From the NCBI GenBank assembly GCA_003049465.1, contig PYSS01000083.1:116746-180745 (forward strand): a stretch of 64,000 bases of DNA, in the 5' to 3' direction. Each line of letters begins with the position of its first letter. Within the stretch, counting starts at the first letter, position 1. Made by a program: the position numbers and the translations under genes. This document shows positions 1 to 12,313 of the stretch, piece after piece. Source of the DNA: Magnaporthiopsis rhizophila (taxonomy: Eukaryota > Ascomycota > Sordariomycetes > Magnaporthales > Magnaporthaceae). The notes under the pieces are model-generated. The model made no database searches and had not been told where the DNA came from. It was given only the letters and a program-made list of their open reading frames with translations.

Positions 1-229
1 TGTCAGCGGAGGACAAACGAACCTTCCTTGATGCTGGCGACATTTGGCTGTTGGGCGTGCGAGGTGATGGGCGCGGTGTTCAGAGGGGTGTTCTGAGGAG
101 TACTGTTTGTTTGTTGCACAGCAGGGCGTCAGCAGGCAGTTATCGCGACAACGGGCTTCAGGCGCAGAAAAGGTCAAGCACTCACGGCGCGACCGGGTCG
201 GCACGCTTGTTGGGGATCGGCTCGGCCAT
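1..229 (-). CDS. 5' end of an unidentified gene, cut by the left edge
   Basis: Two short exons on the minus strand join in frame: 229-186 (ATG at 229-227, donor GTGAGT) and 102-23 (acceptor CAAACAG, possible donor GTTCGT at 22). The readable N-terminus is about 41 residues and starts MAEPIPNKRADPVAPTP. It is polar, Pro/Asn/Gln-rich and looks disordered. If exon 2 were not spliced at 22 it would meet TGA a few codons later, so a further exon outside the window is likely. I do not recognise the family. The start codon has C at -3 (GCAGCC before ATG), an acceptable context. The gene would be divergent from the P5B ATPase. The call rests on splice signals, phase agreement and protein-like composition only. 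Confidence 0.5.
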
Positions 230-2213
230 GGCTGCGAGCTGAGCACGACCGACGGGATAGCTGAATATTCTGGTCGAGATCCTCTGGTCCCAGGCGCTGT
301 GACTTGCTTAAGAGTCTGTGCGATATCAGGCAGCTGAGCGAATGAGAGTGTCGGCGTGGATTTGTGGGAGAGAAGGTTGTTGGGTTTGGTCTTTTCGGGA
401 GGAAAAAGATCAAGTGGTGGAAGTGGGAATGGCGGGGTCGCAGCAGATACCGCCCTATGATTGTTGATTGGGAAATTTCTATTCTGGCCTAGCGACCCGA
501 CCCAACTTTGTGACCGCAGCAGCGCTTCTGTTGAGGCGACGGGACCCTGGACGGACACTGCACCGGATTGGTCAGTGCAGCAAGTTTGTGCTTCGTTTGC
601 TCACTCGATCGGTCTGAAATGTTCTTTTTTTCTGCCGTTTTTTTTTTTCTTCATTTTTTTTCTTTGCCTCATGGTCGCCGTTTGACAAAAACTTTCACTA
701 AAATCGCCACAACTGACACCGCGCAAATGTACATGTATAAGTTGGGTGTACCTATTACTTCAGGTACACTCTAACCTAGCACCGTCCCCATCTGGCATCG
801 CTTCCAACCATTATGAGCCGTCATCCATATATTTACGGCCTACCAGATTTGCCTCTATCATCATGATCCAACTTTTTTTTTTTTTTTTTCTCGTCCCCTC
901 TTTCCCTTGTCTCTAGTGCCGGGATCTGCCCATGGGCTGGTGTGGGCCATGCTCGCCGATGCCCGCCACCCGCCATTCGAAGCCGCTCGGCCGACAGCGT
1001 AGCGGTGAGTGTGCACAGTTTGCAGTGGAGTTCGGGACGTTTGCGTGTCTGGCCTGGGGCAGGCGGCATCGTCGGGTTGGCGGAGGCGAAAAGCGTGGTC
1101 GCTCACCAAAGGTTCTGGTCCCCTGACAACGTGCAAATCTCGTCGAATCATGACTCAACCCAACTCATGCGCATGCCGTCCAAAGGTGGGGGTCCGCTGC
1201 TGTTCTCGATGCATGGTTCATCTTGCTGCTGCCCGTGACTTGGAACGAAGTGACCGAAGACCAAAGGCTGTCACCGCCATCTAAACGCGTAATTGCTCCG
1301 CGGCTATCCGAGATCAACCGGAATATCTGCCGGCTGGCCACTGATATAGAGGCACTCGCGGCAGCCGGATCGCCGATGCTTGCGAGGCTCGGCTGGACTA
1401 CGCATTTCTTGATACCACACAAGCACCCGAGTCTCCACTAGGAGAGCACTGCGTTCGCTTCGATCTAGACGTTCGAGCCCGGTCTGTTGGAATGATCATG
1501 GGCTGCATCCTGCAGTCTGGACCCCCGTCCATATTGCCGGTATCCGGAATTGCGGAAGTCGGCCTGGAGCTAGCTCGACTGAAAGCAGGGAGATGGAGGT
1601 GATTCTGAGGGTAAGTTTGAGTTGCTGATTATTATATTACGATACTTCTGGGCGGTGCTGTAGAAACTGCTATTACCCCTCTTCAATAAACCGGACTTCT
1701 GGTGCAGATTCTTCAGTTGTTCCATCCGAACATTGGCGGCTTCCATGCAGGACGTTGGCCAGCAGGCGAGCACCAATGGAGCATCGGTTACTGCCCGAGT
1801 GTGCTGTGCCTTCCGTGCTGACAGGGGGACCCTCAGAGTCTGGGGCCCCTTTCACCAGCTACCCCACGACGTCATACCCGCGCTCCAGCCGCGCCTCTCT
1901 GGGGAAAAAGGCGCCCTGTCGTGTCTTGCCGAAACGAGTCGTTGCATCGAGCGCCACACGTGGTAAAGAGCTGGACTGAGCCGCACGCCTTCGCACACTA
2001 CAATGATCTTTTACCCCCTAACGCGTCAATGCCATCTAACCTCGCACCGTCCCGACTCGGGAGCACCTAAACCTTCATTGCTGCAGCGAGGTAGGGTGCC
2101 ACCTCACCTCTGGGAAGAGCTGTCCATATCCACTTTGGCGCGGTTGCTTCCATGCCACGGCTACGCACCACCCAATTGATCCCCAACACCGACGGCTAGC
2201 ACGCGCCGCGACC
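230..2213. promoter_or_regulatory. Intergenic, shared upstream region
   Basis: About 2 kb between the left-edge gene and the P5B ATPase, which diverge from it. It holds T-rich tracts (about 620-665 and 873-889) and no reading frame with splice or protein-like support. A GTTCGAGCC string near 1470 resembles a tRNA B box but has no tRNA around it. Confidence 0.5.
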
Positions 2214-5200
2214 ATGAACCACGACCGGGAGACGATCGCCGGCGAGGGATCGTCCCGCCAGAATGGCGGCCGTGGTCTGTATCGGCTCAATTCCAATCTC
2301 AGCAGCGCCAGCGTCTTCGAAGATGTCGAAATGGCGCAGGACGAGGTAGGCTTGCTCGGACCTTTCCAGACCCCTCGCAGATGCACCTGCCCGCACCAGA
2401 CATCTGTAGCGGTTGATGCGATGTGCGCGCGCCCGCAAGCGACACCTGGATGCCGGCTGATGCCCCTTGCCGTGATTGGCCGTCGCCCTCCATGTAGCTC
2501 TATTCTGGCCCTGTGGCCGAGAGCCTTCCGACTAGCATCTCTGCCTTTGCCCACCGTCGATCGCGCGCCGACTCGGTCACCAGCTTCGCCTTCTATCAAG
2601 ATGAGGAGGAAGTGCTCCAGCCCGACCAGGTGATGGCCGACGGCGCGGCCGACGCCGAGGATCTGGACGAGATTCCTTTCCGCCCCGAAGCCGATGAAGA
2701 GGAGGACTCGACCGACCTCGAGCGCCATGCCGCCCAAGACGACTATGTACTACACCGCCGGTCTTCGACACAATCGCGCTCTTCGGTCCACTCGAGACTG
2801 TTCCGCCGAGATAGTGCCATGACCGAAGGGAGCACGTATGGTGTGGGGCGCCACAGCCAGAAGCTCTATGTGGCCAGCGAAGACCTTACCATCGTTGTGG
2901 CCGGGTTTCAGACGAGCCCGCTGGGCATGGCTGTCTACGTCTTGATTTGCTTCGCCACCCTCGGCCTAGGCTGGTTGCTGTTCCGCTGGCTACCAAAGTG
3001 GTACGTCAAGGTCCTGGGCCGATCATCGCCGCTCCGCGAGTGCCAGTGGGTCGTCATCGAGAACCAATGGGGTGAGATGACCATCATGGATGTCAAGAGT
3101 CGCCCCTACGGCCGGCCCTTGTCAACCGTCTTCGGCCAGCCGGGGAAACTCTCGTCGTATGCGCTCGAGGACGACTCCGACCCGATCATGACTGAGCTGC
3201 GCGTTTTGGACTACCGCTACATCCGCTTCTACTTCCAGCCTCTCCGGGACAAGTTCCTTCTCTGCAATGGCTGGAAGGACCCCAACTGGACCGATGTGCG
3301 CGCCATCCGCTCGGGCATCGACAGCGAGGAGAAGAGCCATCGCGACATCGTGTTTGGTGCCAATCTGATAGACATTGAGCAGAAGTCCGTCTTCCGTCTG
3401 CTGGTCGATGAGGTCTTTCATCCCTTTTATGTCTTCCAGATTGCCAGCCTGGTGCTCTGGGCCGCAGACGAATACTACTACTATGCCATTGCCATCTTCG
3501 TCATGTCCTTGGGCAGCATTGTGGCGACTCTAGTCGAAACACGGGCGACTATGCGCCGGCTGCGCGAGATCTCCCGGTTCGAGTGTGACGTGCGCGTCCT
3601 ACGGAACGGCTTCTGGCGGTACATCGCTTCTGGAGAGCTCATCCCAGGAGACATTTACGAGATCAGCGATCCAAATCTGGCCCAGTTTCCTGCCGACAGC
3701 CTGCTGCTCGGTGGAGACTGCATTGTCAACGAAAGTATGCTGACGGGCGAGTCCGTCCCCGTGTCCAAGATACCGGCGACGGATGAGACGCTGCGCCACC
3801 TCGACTTGGCGGCTGCCACCCTGCCACCTGAGCTGGCGCGCCACTTCCTCTTCTCCGGCACCAAGGTGATCCGTGCCAGACGGCCTCCCGGTGAGAGTGA
3901 GGCTGTTGCGCTCGCCATGGTTGTCCGCACTGGGTTCAACACGACGAAGGGGTCGCTCGTCCGGTCCATGCTCTTTCCCAAACCCTCGGGATTCAAATTT
4001 TACCGCGACTCGTTCCGGTACATATCCGTCATGGGCTGTGTTGCTCTTTTCGGCTTTGTGGCCTCCTTCATCAACTTCCTCCGCCTCGGTATAGACTGGA
4101 AGCTCATCATCGTGCGCGCGTTGGATCTGATCACCATCGTCGTCCCGCCTGCCCTCCCAGCCACGCTCCAGATTGGGACCAACTTTGCTCTCAGCCGGCT
4201 CAAGGCGAAGAAGATTTTCTGCATCAGTCCCCAACGTGTCAATGTCGGTGGGAAGCTCGACATTATGTGCTTCGACAAGACGGGCACGCTGACGGAGGAG
4301 GGCCTTGATATCCTGGGTGTCAGGGTCGTGGTCTCCAAAAATGGCACCAAACAGCTCTCTCCCGCCCTGTCGGATCCAAATCTGCTTGCAGAGGCCGATT
4401 CTGGCACTGCCAACGCTCGCGCCCAGGACGCTGTAGACAACCGCAAGGCTGCTCTGTTCACTATGGCTACCTGCCACTCACTTCGGTCGGTGGACGGAGA
4501 GCTGGTGGGTGACCCGCTTGATCTCAAAATGTTCGAGTTCACACGCTGGTCTTTTGATGAGGGCGACCAGGGTGATGAGGCGGGTGGGGATCCCGGGAGT
4601 CTGTCTCCGTCTACCGCCCGTCCCCCCCTTGAGATGAAGCACAAGCTGGATTGGAAGGACCCTAGTGGAAATTTGGTGTCTTTCCAGCTGGGTGTCCTAA
4701 AGTCTTTCGAGTTTGTGTCGCAGCTCCGCAGGGCGAGCGTCATCGTCAAGACTTTTGGCCACCAGAGCGGCGATATCTACGTCAAAGGAGCACCAGAGTG
4801 CATGAAGGATATCTGCAGGCCTGAGAGCTTCCCGGCGGACTACGACGAGCTCCTGTCGTACTACACCCATAAGGGCTACCGTGTGATTGGGTGTGCAACC
4901 AAGCACATCAAGAGGCTCAACTGGGTCAAGGCACAGAAGATGAGGCGCGACGAGGTCGAGTCCGGGCTAGACTTTGCGGGCTTCATCATCTTCGAGAACA
5001 AACTCAAGCCAACCACGAAGGCCGTCCTTGACGAGCTGAGGCGGTCGCAAATTGGGACCGTCATGGTGACAGGGGACAACATCTTGACGGCTATCAGCGT
5101 CGCAAGGGAGTGCAACCTCATTCACAAGACGGCGCCGTGCTTCATTCCAAGGTTTGTGGATGGTCACTCGAGGGATCCGAACTCTCGGCTCCAGTGGGAA

Positions 5201-6687
5201 AGCATCGACAACCAACTCTATCAGCTGAACGAGCAGACGCTGCTGCCCCTGCCTCCACCACCTGATGCGGACGCGTCCAATCCCTACGAGATTGCAAACA
5301 TCCGCGAGTACTCGCTCGCGGTGAGCGGCGAAGTATTTCGCTGGATTGTGGACTATGCTCGTCCCGAATTACTCCATCGCGTAAGTTGCAGGAAGTGCGA
5401 GTGTCTTCGACTCTGTTGGTAATCTTTGATTGGCAAAAACTGACGATTTATAGATGCTCGTATGTGGCAAGGTGTTTGCACGCATGTCGCCAGATGAGAA
5501 GCACGAGCTCGTCGAGAAACTTCAGAGCATAGATTACTGCTGCGGCTTCTGCGGCGACGGCGCCAACGACTGTGGTGCCCTCAAGGCTGCAGACGTCGGC
5601 ATATCGCTCTCCGAGGCCGAGGCTTCTGTGGCTGCGCCGTTCACGTCGAGAGTCTTTGACATCAGATGCGTGCCCGAGGTTATCAAAGAAGGACGCGCAT
5701 CGCTTGTGACAAGCTTCAGCTGCTTCAAGTACATGAGTCTTTACTCGGCCATACAGTTTACGTCAGTCAGCTTCTTGTACGCGTCGGCTTCGAACCTCGG
5801 AGATTTCCAGGTATGTGAATCATCAACGTCGATGAGCAGGAGGCGGAGAAGACGCAACATAGAGCGCAGGAGCGGTAGCTGACAAATTCCTTGCGACAGT
5901 TCCTATACATCGATCTCGCTCTCATCTTGCCTATTGCCATCTTCAGTAAGTGTTTGTATCATGGGCGTTGCGAAAGAATGAAACGAAGCTCAACGGTGGC
6001 TAACTGCGATGTAGTGAGCTGGGCTGGGCCGTATCCTCAGCTGTGCAGCAAGAGGCCCACGGCCAACCTGGTGTCTCGAAAGGTCCTGACGCCGCTTCTG
6101 GGCCAGATGTGCATCTGCATCCTGATCCAGGGCCTCGCCTTTTTCGCCGTGCGGGAGAAGCCTTGGTTTATACCACCCAAGGTGCATCACGACAAGTCCA
6201 ACATCAAAAATTCGGAAAACACGACGCTGTTTCTCGTGTCGTGTTTCGAATACATACTTGCTGGCGTGGTTCTCAATGCTGGACGGCCGTTTAGGGAGGA
6301 CATGTTGAAGAATTGTGAGTGACGACGTCCCTAGCACCGGTGGCAGCCAAGCAGCCATGGAAACGCCTGCTATAAACTAACACTAACATCAACAACCTAG
6401 GGCCATTCGTCGCGACGATATCCATCGCATGGCTCGTTACTGCGTACATGGTGCTCGTGCCAGCGCACTGGGTCGAGAAGCTGATGCAGCTCACCGCAAT
6501 CAGCTGGGACTTCAAGCTCACCCTCATCGGTCTTGGGTACGTCTACCTGGCCGTGGCGTGGGCGGGAGAGCATTATGTGTTCAACAGGTTGGCCGCCGTA
6601 ATCGGGCGGGCGACGCAGGTTGCGACGGGCAAATCCAACAAGAAAAGGAAGCAGTACAAGGCCATCAAGGAGCGGATGAGGTTCTGA
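2214..6687 (+). CDS. YPK9: P5B-type cation-transporting ATPase (ATP13A2/Ypk9 family)
   Basis: Six exons: 2214-2345, 2498-5380, 5454-5810, 5900-5945, 6015-6314, 6401-6687. All junctions agree in phase and give 1334 residues. The order is a Ser/Arg/Asp-rich cytosolic N-terminus, a hydrophobic segment after the conserved basic stretch, the actuator domain with TGES, then PPALP (about 594-598), the P5B signature; P5A pumps carry PPELP. The phosphorylation motif DKTGT follows at about 637, then VTGDN, and GDGANDCGALK in exon 3. The last exons encode membrane helices and end KKRKQYKAIKERMRF. Known members sit in the vacuolar or lysosomal membrane and handle polyamines and metal tolerance; the substrate here is inferred from family. 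The start is the ATG opening exon 1; the large exon has no ATG at its beginning. All catalytic motifs are intact. Confidence 0.93.
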
Positions 6688-7247
6688 CATGGCGGCGGCG
6701 GCGGCTTATCGTTCGTGCCTGGCAGGCCGACGGTATAGGTTGGAGCGTACGAGGTAGATGGAATTGAATAGCAGGCATGGTGCGTGCTGTGTGGTATTAG
6801 CATTGCTCGCACAGATATATCATGGCGCTATACTTGGTGGGCGCATCAAGTAGATCAAGGCGATAACCGGAAACGAATTCCAATCCTTCATCTAAATCAT
6901 TTTTGCCTACGTATAGCATTGGGAACTGATTCCTGCATTCTTTTTGCCCTGTCGTGGACGAGCCTTGATACGAACGAGTCGATTGCAGTGCTGCTTTGTA
7001 TGATGTAACCACGAGATGCAGTGCATGAAGCCTGCAGGCTGTCTAGTCCGCTTTGAGCTCCTGCTTGGACCGCAGGGATCGGAAACACAATCGAGACAAG
7101 AGCGGTATTTGAACTGAAATCCCAAGGGAACTTCATCCGCGTATACGCTCTTCAATTATTTCAAGCTCGAGTAGTAGCGAAGTCCAAACCACTGGGAATA
7201 TCATCTACTGCTGCACGTAACTTGTCTGCTCCCTTGCTAACGTCGAG
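6688..7247. other. Intergenic, 3' end of ATPase and 5' region of methyltransferase
   Basis: 560 bp between genes on the same strand. It should contain the ATPase 3' UTR and the methyltransferase promoter. No reading frame is supported. Confidence 0.5.
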
Positions 7248-8635
7248 ATGAATTACGGTAAGCCTGGTTTGTCACTTAATAGACCGTGTGCAACAGCAAC
7301 AAACCCTGGATGGAGTCTTCACCACAGCTAACCCAGAGAAAAAAAAAAAAATAAGACTGGATCCTGGACGGCGGCTACCTCCCCCACGCAGTGATCCGCG
7401 TCGGCATCCGGCGGCAGCTCGCGGACCGGCTGGCGACGCTCCGCACGGGGTCCGCGACGGCCGACTGCGAGCGCAAGATGGGCTTCATCGCGCGGCTGCG
7501 GGAGCGGCCCATCGCGGTCGAGACGGCGACGGCCAACGCGCAGCACTATGAGGTCGGCACGGGCGTGCTGGCCGCGTGCCTGGGTCCGCGCATGAAGTAC
7601 TCGAGTTGCCTGTACCCCAAGGGCGGCGAGACGCTCGCACAGGCCGAGGTGGCCATGCTCCGGACCTACGTCGATAAGGCGGGGCTGGCTGACGGGATGG
7701 AGATTCTGGATCTCGGGTGAGCCTTTTTTTTTTTTTTTGGGGTGGATTTTCCTTCCAGGAAGAAGACAGGCTTGCTCACAAACCGCGGGCGGACCAGGTG
7801 CGGCTGGGGCTCTGGAGCGCTCTACTTCGCCGAGGTGCTCCCCGGCGCCCGGATCACGGCGTTTTCCAACTCGCGGACGCAAAAGGACTACATAGACGCC
7901 AAGGCGGCGGAAAAGGGGCTCACGAACCTGACCGTCATCACGGGCGACGTGGCCGACTACGAGTTTGAACACGACAAGTTTGACCGCGTCGTTTCGATCG
8001 AGGTAACGCATGATTTAATCCTTACTCCTCAACCGCTAGAATGTTTTGTTCAGAAGGAAATGAAAAGAACTGACAATGCCACCCAAACACAGATGTTCGA
8101 ACACATGAAAAACTACGAGCTGCTCATGGCCAAGATCTCGCGCGCCCTCAAGCCCGGCGGCAAGCTGTTCGTCCACATCTTTGCCCACAGGGACAGCCCC
8201 TACGACTACGAGGAGGGCTGGATGACGACGCACTTCTTCACGGGCGGCACCATGCCGAGCGCCGACCTGCTGCTGTACTTTCAGCGGCACCTCAAGATCG
8301 AGACGCAGTGGTGGGTGAACGGCAACCACTACTCCAGGACTTGCGAGGTGAGTTTTGTTCCCTTGATCCCTTGTCACACGTGCATTCACATTCACACACT
8401 TGGTTTTGCTTCTAACACACCACACCACCTGTAGGACTGGTTGACAAAGATGACGGCCAACAAGAAGGAAATCTGGCCTCATCTGTGCGAGACGTACGGG
8501 GAGAAGGACGCGGCGACCTGGTACAACCGGTGGCAGATCTTCTACATGGCCTGCTCGGAGCTCTTTGCATATGACGGCGGGGACACATGGGGCGTCGCCC
8601 ACTACCTGTTTGAGAAGCCCGGTGGTGATTCGTAG
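7248..8635 (+). CDS. SAM-dependent methyltransferase, CFA synthase / coclaurine N-methyltransferase-like
   Basis: Exons 7248-7257, 7356-7716, 7798-8002, 8093-8347 and 8435-8635 give 343 residues. The class I SAM-binding motif EILDLGCGWGSG (about 119-130) is rebuilt across the second intron. It is followed by ITAFSNSRTQKDY, and FDRVVSIEMFEHMKNYE is rebuilt across the third intron; these are features of the cyclopropane fatty acid synthase superfamily, closest in pattern to plant coclaurine N-methyltransferases. The fungal substrate is unknown to me. The first exon is only 10 nt (MNY plus one base) and its acceptor follows an A-run (ATAAG at 7351-7355), so the very N-terminus is the weakest part. 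The second intron contains a T13 run. It converges on the complex I subunit gene 188 bp downstream. Confidence 0.85.
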
Positions 8636-8823
8636 CATTTGAGCAAGCCTGGTTCTTCCTGACAGAACCTGGACGCCCGCCTCCGTAGTATATACAGAGC
8701 CTCCATCATCCCATATACCCTCATCCCCTCTCTCTGCCGAGACCCCAAGGGTGAAGCGGTTGGTCGTGTCGGTGCTGGTCGAGTTCCGCCGTAGTCCTCC
8801 ATCTAGGCAGTCCAATAGAGCAT

Positions 8824-9178
8824 TCAGTGGTCCCACGGATGCTTCCAGCCCATGAGCGCAGGGCCTGCAGCGATCGGAAGAGTTAGTAAGAGGAGCTAGG
8901 TAGCCGACTGCTACGATCGAGGGGCGCCGTGGTGGATGCCTCAGCAACGTCGAATTGGATTGTTTGGCCGTACCGTCCTTCTTTGCCCTGTACATCAGCT
9001 GCACCGACGACGCATAGAGCGAGTTAGCACGGATCAAGGACCAAGAGGAGAACTCTAGCTTCATTGAAGGGGCACATACGAAGAACCACATGCTTGCGCC
9101 CAGCGCCGTGCCGACAAATCGGTAGACCGGGGGAGCCCGGTACATGCCGCCCTTGGGCGGGAGTTGAGGGCCAGCCAT
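8824..9178 (-). CDS. Complex I accessory subunit, NDUFB2 (AGGG)-like, 54 residues
   Basis: Exons 9178-9080, 8998-8974 and 8864-8824 join in phase, with donors GTATGT and GTACGG and acceptors ending CAG. The protein starts MAGPQLPPKGGMYR, has one membrane helix around GTALGASMWFFLMYR, then AKKDGP and the C-terminus ALMGWKHPWDH. The W-F-rich helix followed by a charged DG and an HPW-type end resembles the NDUFB2 subunit of the NADH:ubiquinone oxidoreductase membrane arm; its site would be the mitochondrial inner membrane. The subunit name is inferred from this short pattern. That it is a real small spliced gene is well supported. Every exon is too short to stand out as an ORF. Confidence 0.8.
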
Positions 9179-10207
9179 GGCGGGCAGTGTTGGTTGCTTT
9201 TGTTCGGTTCTCGAGGCGATCTCGGTCGTGCCGGCCGGGGGTCTCGAAGGTGGGATGGAGGTTGATGTGATGTCGCTGTCGGCGCGGGTTCGATAGAGGT
9301 CGGTTTGGTCAACGCCGCGGGTCCCAATTGCTGGGGTGGAGACTGCCCGCTGCCAAAGTGGGTGCTGACGGTTTTCTTTGCCTAAAATCTCAGGTACATA
9401 GCACAGTGCGCCAGGTTAAAGCTGCCCAGCAGAGGAAAAGGGCAGTTTAAAAGCTGATTGCTCTTACGGTAGAATTAAGCAGTCATCAGCCAGGAGTTAT
9501 ATGATGTGAATCTAGCAGATGGTCTCCAAAGTGCCTGGAGATACCCGGACGTGTCTGCCTTGATACTTCCTCGCCCCAAGCCGCGCTTGCTCGGGGTGTA
9601 AAGTACAGTGTGCGTCACTTGATGTGCACTGCCGCTTCCGCATCGGGGCAGTCCCTCTCCATTGGAGCGCGTGGTGGTGGAAGCAAGGGCACCAAACTGT
9701 AAAATGGGGCGTGCGCTAACAGACCTCCAAGTCGCCTTGCAGGTGCGACCAGTTCTGTTCCCATTGAACCGCGTTGCCTTCTATCTGCCAAAATTTCCCG
9801 AAGCCCATGATATGCTTTTGTTTCCTTGGAGGATGTAAACAACCCGCTTGCCCCATTCTTTCACCCCCCTCCTCTCTTTCTTAATACTATCTCCGCCAGT
9901 TCTCCGCTGTTGCTTGCCTTCCAGCCCGAAAGCCTATCCGACGGGGCGCCTCTGAGGCTTGTTAGCCACCCTAGTCATTTTCTTCGTCGCCTTTTCCTGG
10001 TTGTTCATGGGTTCGTGCTGAGCACAAACACCCTTCTTCAATCCCCAGCATCCAGCTCCCTCCCGGACGAAAAGGAAAAAAAAAAAAGACACCCACATCG
10101 CATCGATACCTTTCTTGCCCTGACATCGAGCTGCAAAACGCGATCGCTCGACTCGGCCCCGGCCGAGATAGCGGCCCCCAGACGCCCGCGCCGAGACAGT
10201 GCCCATC
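9179..10207. promoter_or_regulatory. Divergent promoter region, complex I subunit / BUR1 kinase
   Basis: About 1.0 kb between two divergent genes. The BUR1-proximal part (9830-10207) is pyrimidine-rich, typical of a fungal 5' leader, with a GAAAAGGAAAAAAAAAAAAG purine run near 10070. No coding exon is supported. Confidence 0.5.
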
Positions 10208-12313
10208 ATGGGCGCCCCCGCAGATGGTCGCGACAACGGCGCGTTGACCGCGCCGCCTCAGTCGCCGCGCTCGTTTGCGATCCAGCACGCGCGGCCCAAG
10301 TCCAGCTTCACGGGCTGCTCCCGCATCTCCGACTATGAGGTCCTCGGCAAATTGGGCGAGGGCACCTTCGGCGAGGTGCACAAGGCCAAGTCCAAGAAAA
10401 CGGGCGCCATCGTCGCACTGAAAAAGATCATCATGCACAACGAGAAGGACGGAGTGCGTATCCCCACGAGTCGCGGAGCCATCTTGCTCTTGGATGGGCT
10501 GTTTTATTCCTAGCGCCATCTTATCTTTTCTAACATCCATCACGCGACTCTCAGTTTCCCATCACCGCGCTCCGCGAGATCAAACTGATGAAGCTGCTGT
10601 CGCACAAGAACGTGCTGAAGCTCGAAGACATGGCGGTAGAGCACCCGCCGAGGACTTGTGAGTTCCAATCTTTGGCAGTCCTCTGTCGGGCAACTCCGAA
10701 GGCGGACCTGTCTTGCTGACCTGTCCATCTCCTGCCGCCCCTTAGCCGATAAACGCAAACGCCCGATAATGCACATGGTCTTCCCGTACATGGACCACGA
10801 TCTCTCAGGTCTCCTGGACAACCCGTCAGTTAGATTCACCGAGCCGCAGATTAAGTGCTATCTGATGCAGCTTCTCGAGGGGCTGAAGTATCTGCACGAA
10901 AATCACATCCTCCACCGTGACATGAAGGCGGCGAATCTTCTCATCAACAACCGGGGAATATTGCAGATCGCCGACTTTGGCCTAGCCCGCCATTACGAGG
11001 GTCCGACACCCCAAGCGGGCCGCGGTGGAGGCGAGGGCTCGAGGAATTACACTAGCCTTGTGGTTACTCGCTGGTACAGGCCTCCCGAGCTACTACTGCA
11101 TCTCAAGTCCTACACGACGGCGATTGACATGTGGGGAGTTGGGTGCGTGCTCTGTCTTGTTGCGGCTCAATCTCGACCTTGTGCTAACTGACAATCGCAG
11201 GTGTGTGTTTGGAGAGATGCTCGTGGGCAAGCCAATCCTCTCAGGTGAGAGTGATGGACACCAGTTGGAGATCATTTGGGATCTGTGTGGTTCCCCGACA
11301 GACGAGAATATGCCCGGATGGAAGAACTTGCCCGGCGCAGAAGCCATACAACCCAAGGCTAGGCCGGGCAACCTGTCGCAACGGTTCCGAGAGTGAGTGT
11401 TGCGTCTATCTGCAAAACTTGATATTGCGGTTCTGTACATCTGACATGTTTTCGGTTCAGATACGGAGGCGGGGCGGTTTCCTTGCTGAAAGACCTCCTC
11501 AAACTTGACTGGAAATCTCGGGTCAATGCTATAGACGCTCTGAAGCATCCGTACTTCCAAAGCGCCCCCTACCCAGCCAAGCCCAGCGACATCCCAACTT
11601 TCGAAGACAGCCATGAGCTCGACAGGAGGAGATACCACGACCGTCCTCCAAAGGCGCTACCACCTGCCCCTAAGGGCGGCGCGGTGGGTCGCGGCCCGAT
11701 GGATGGCGCGGGAGATTATAGCCGAAATGGGGCGAACGGTGGTAGATACGGTGGCCCGCCCCCGAGGACAAATGGCGACCATGATCGCAGGCAACCAGGG
11801 TGGGGAAAGGAAAGGAATCTCGGTCTGCCGCCACGACCGCCTCCGGCCGCAGACCCGCAGAATGGATGGGATGGCGCAGATCACGCTCCCGCCTACCGAG
11901 ACCGGGACCGAGATCGAGACAGGGACCGAGATCGCGATCGAGACCGAGATAGAGACCGCGACCGTGATCGCGACCGCGACCGAGACAGGGACAGAGACCG
12001 AGACCGAGACCGAGACCCTCCCAGGAGTAGGGGTGGCATCGGCGGCGGCGGCGGTGGTCGTGTCGAGGTGGATACGTACATTCCCAGCTACGGCGGTGGG
12101 GGACGCGATATCGGACGGCGAGACGACAGGCCGCCACCGCCGCGGGATGATCGAAGGCGGCGCGACGACTGGGATGACCGCAGGTACGACAGAGACCGCG
12201 GCGTTGGGTACGACGACCGGCCGCGAAACAGCAGGACTCGCAGCCGGTCACCGAACAGGGATCGGGAGAGAGATTGGGACCGAGATCGTGATCGCGAAAT
12301 CTACCGGAGATAG
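10208..12313 (+). CDS. BUR1: Cyclin-dependent kinase BUR1 (CDK9-like), with RD-repeat tail
   Basis: Exons 10208-10453, 10555-10657, 10746-11142, 11201-11392 and 11461-12313 give 596 residues. The kinase domain runs from about 42 to 380. It has the Gly loop LGEGTFGEV, lysine in VALKK, a PITALRE-type cyclin-binding helix (FPITALREIK), the catalytic loop HRDMKAANLL, DFGLAR, and the activation loop ending YTSLVVTRWYRPPELLL. The PITALRE helix and the TRWYRPPE loop place it with CDK9/Bur1 (PtkA in aspergilli), which phosphorylates Spt5 and the RNA polymerase II tail in the nucleus. The C-terminal third is disordered and Pro/Gly/Arg-rich, with an Arg-Asp dipeptide run at about 459-502, as in SR-type nuclear proteins. 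The start is the first ATG before the conserved QSPRSFAIQHARP region. Confidence 0.92.
11900..12020 (+). repeat. Arg-Asp hexanucleotide repeat inside BUR1
   Basis: Imperfect GACCGA/GATCGC repeats encode about 20 consecutive Arg-Asp pairs. Because the repeat unit is six bases, all three frames stay open here, which creates long false frames on both strands. Confidence 0.9.

Noticed and set aside
1460..1485. GTTCGAGCC, a tRNA B-box-like string
   Set aside because: No T-stem pairing and no A box or acceptor stem at the right distance.
3599..4477. 292-codon minus-strand frame
   Set aside because: Shadow of the P5B ATPase main exon.
8036..9178. 380-codon minus-strand frame beginning at the complex I subunit ATG
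   Set aside because: It runs through two introns of the 54-residue gene and then antisense through the methyltransferase; the splice signals explain the conserved pieces better.
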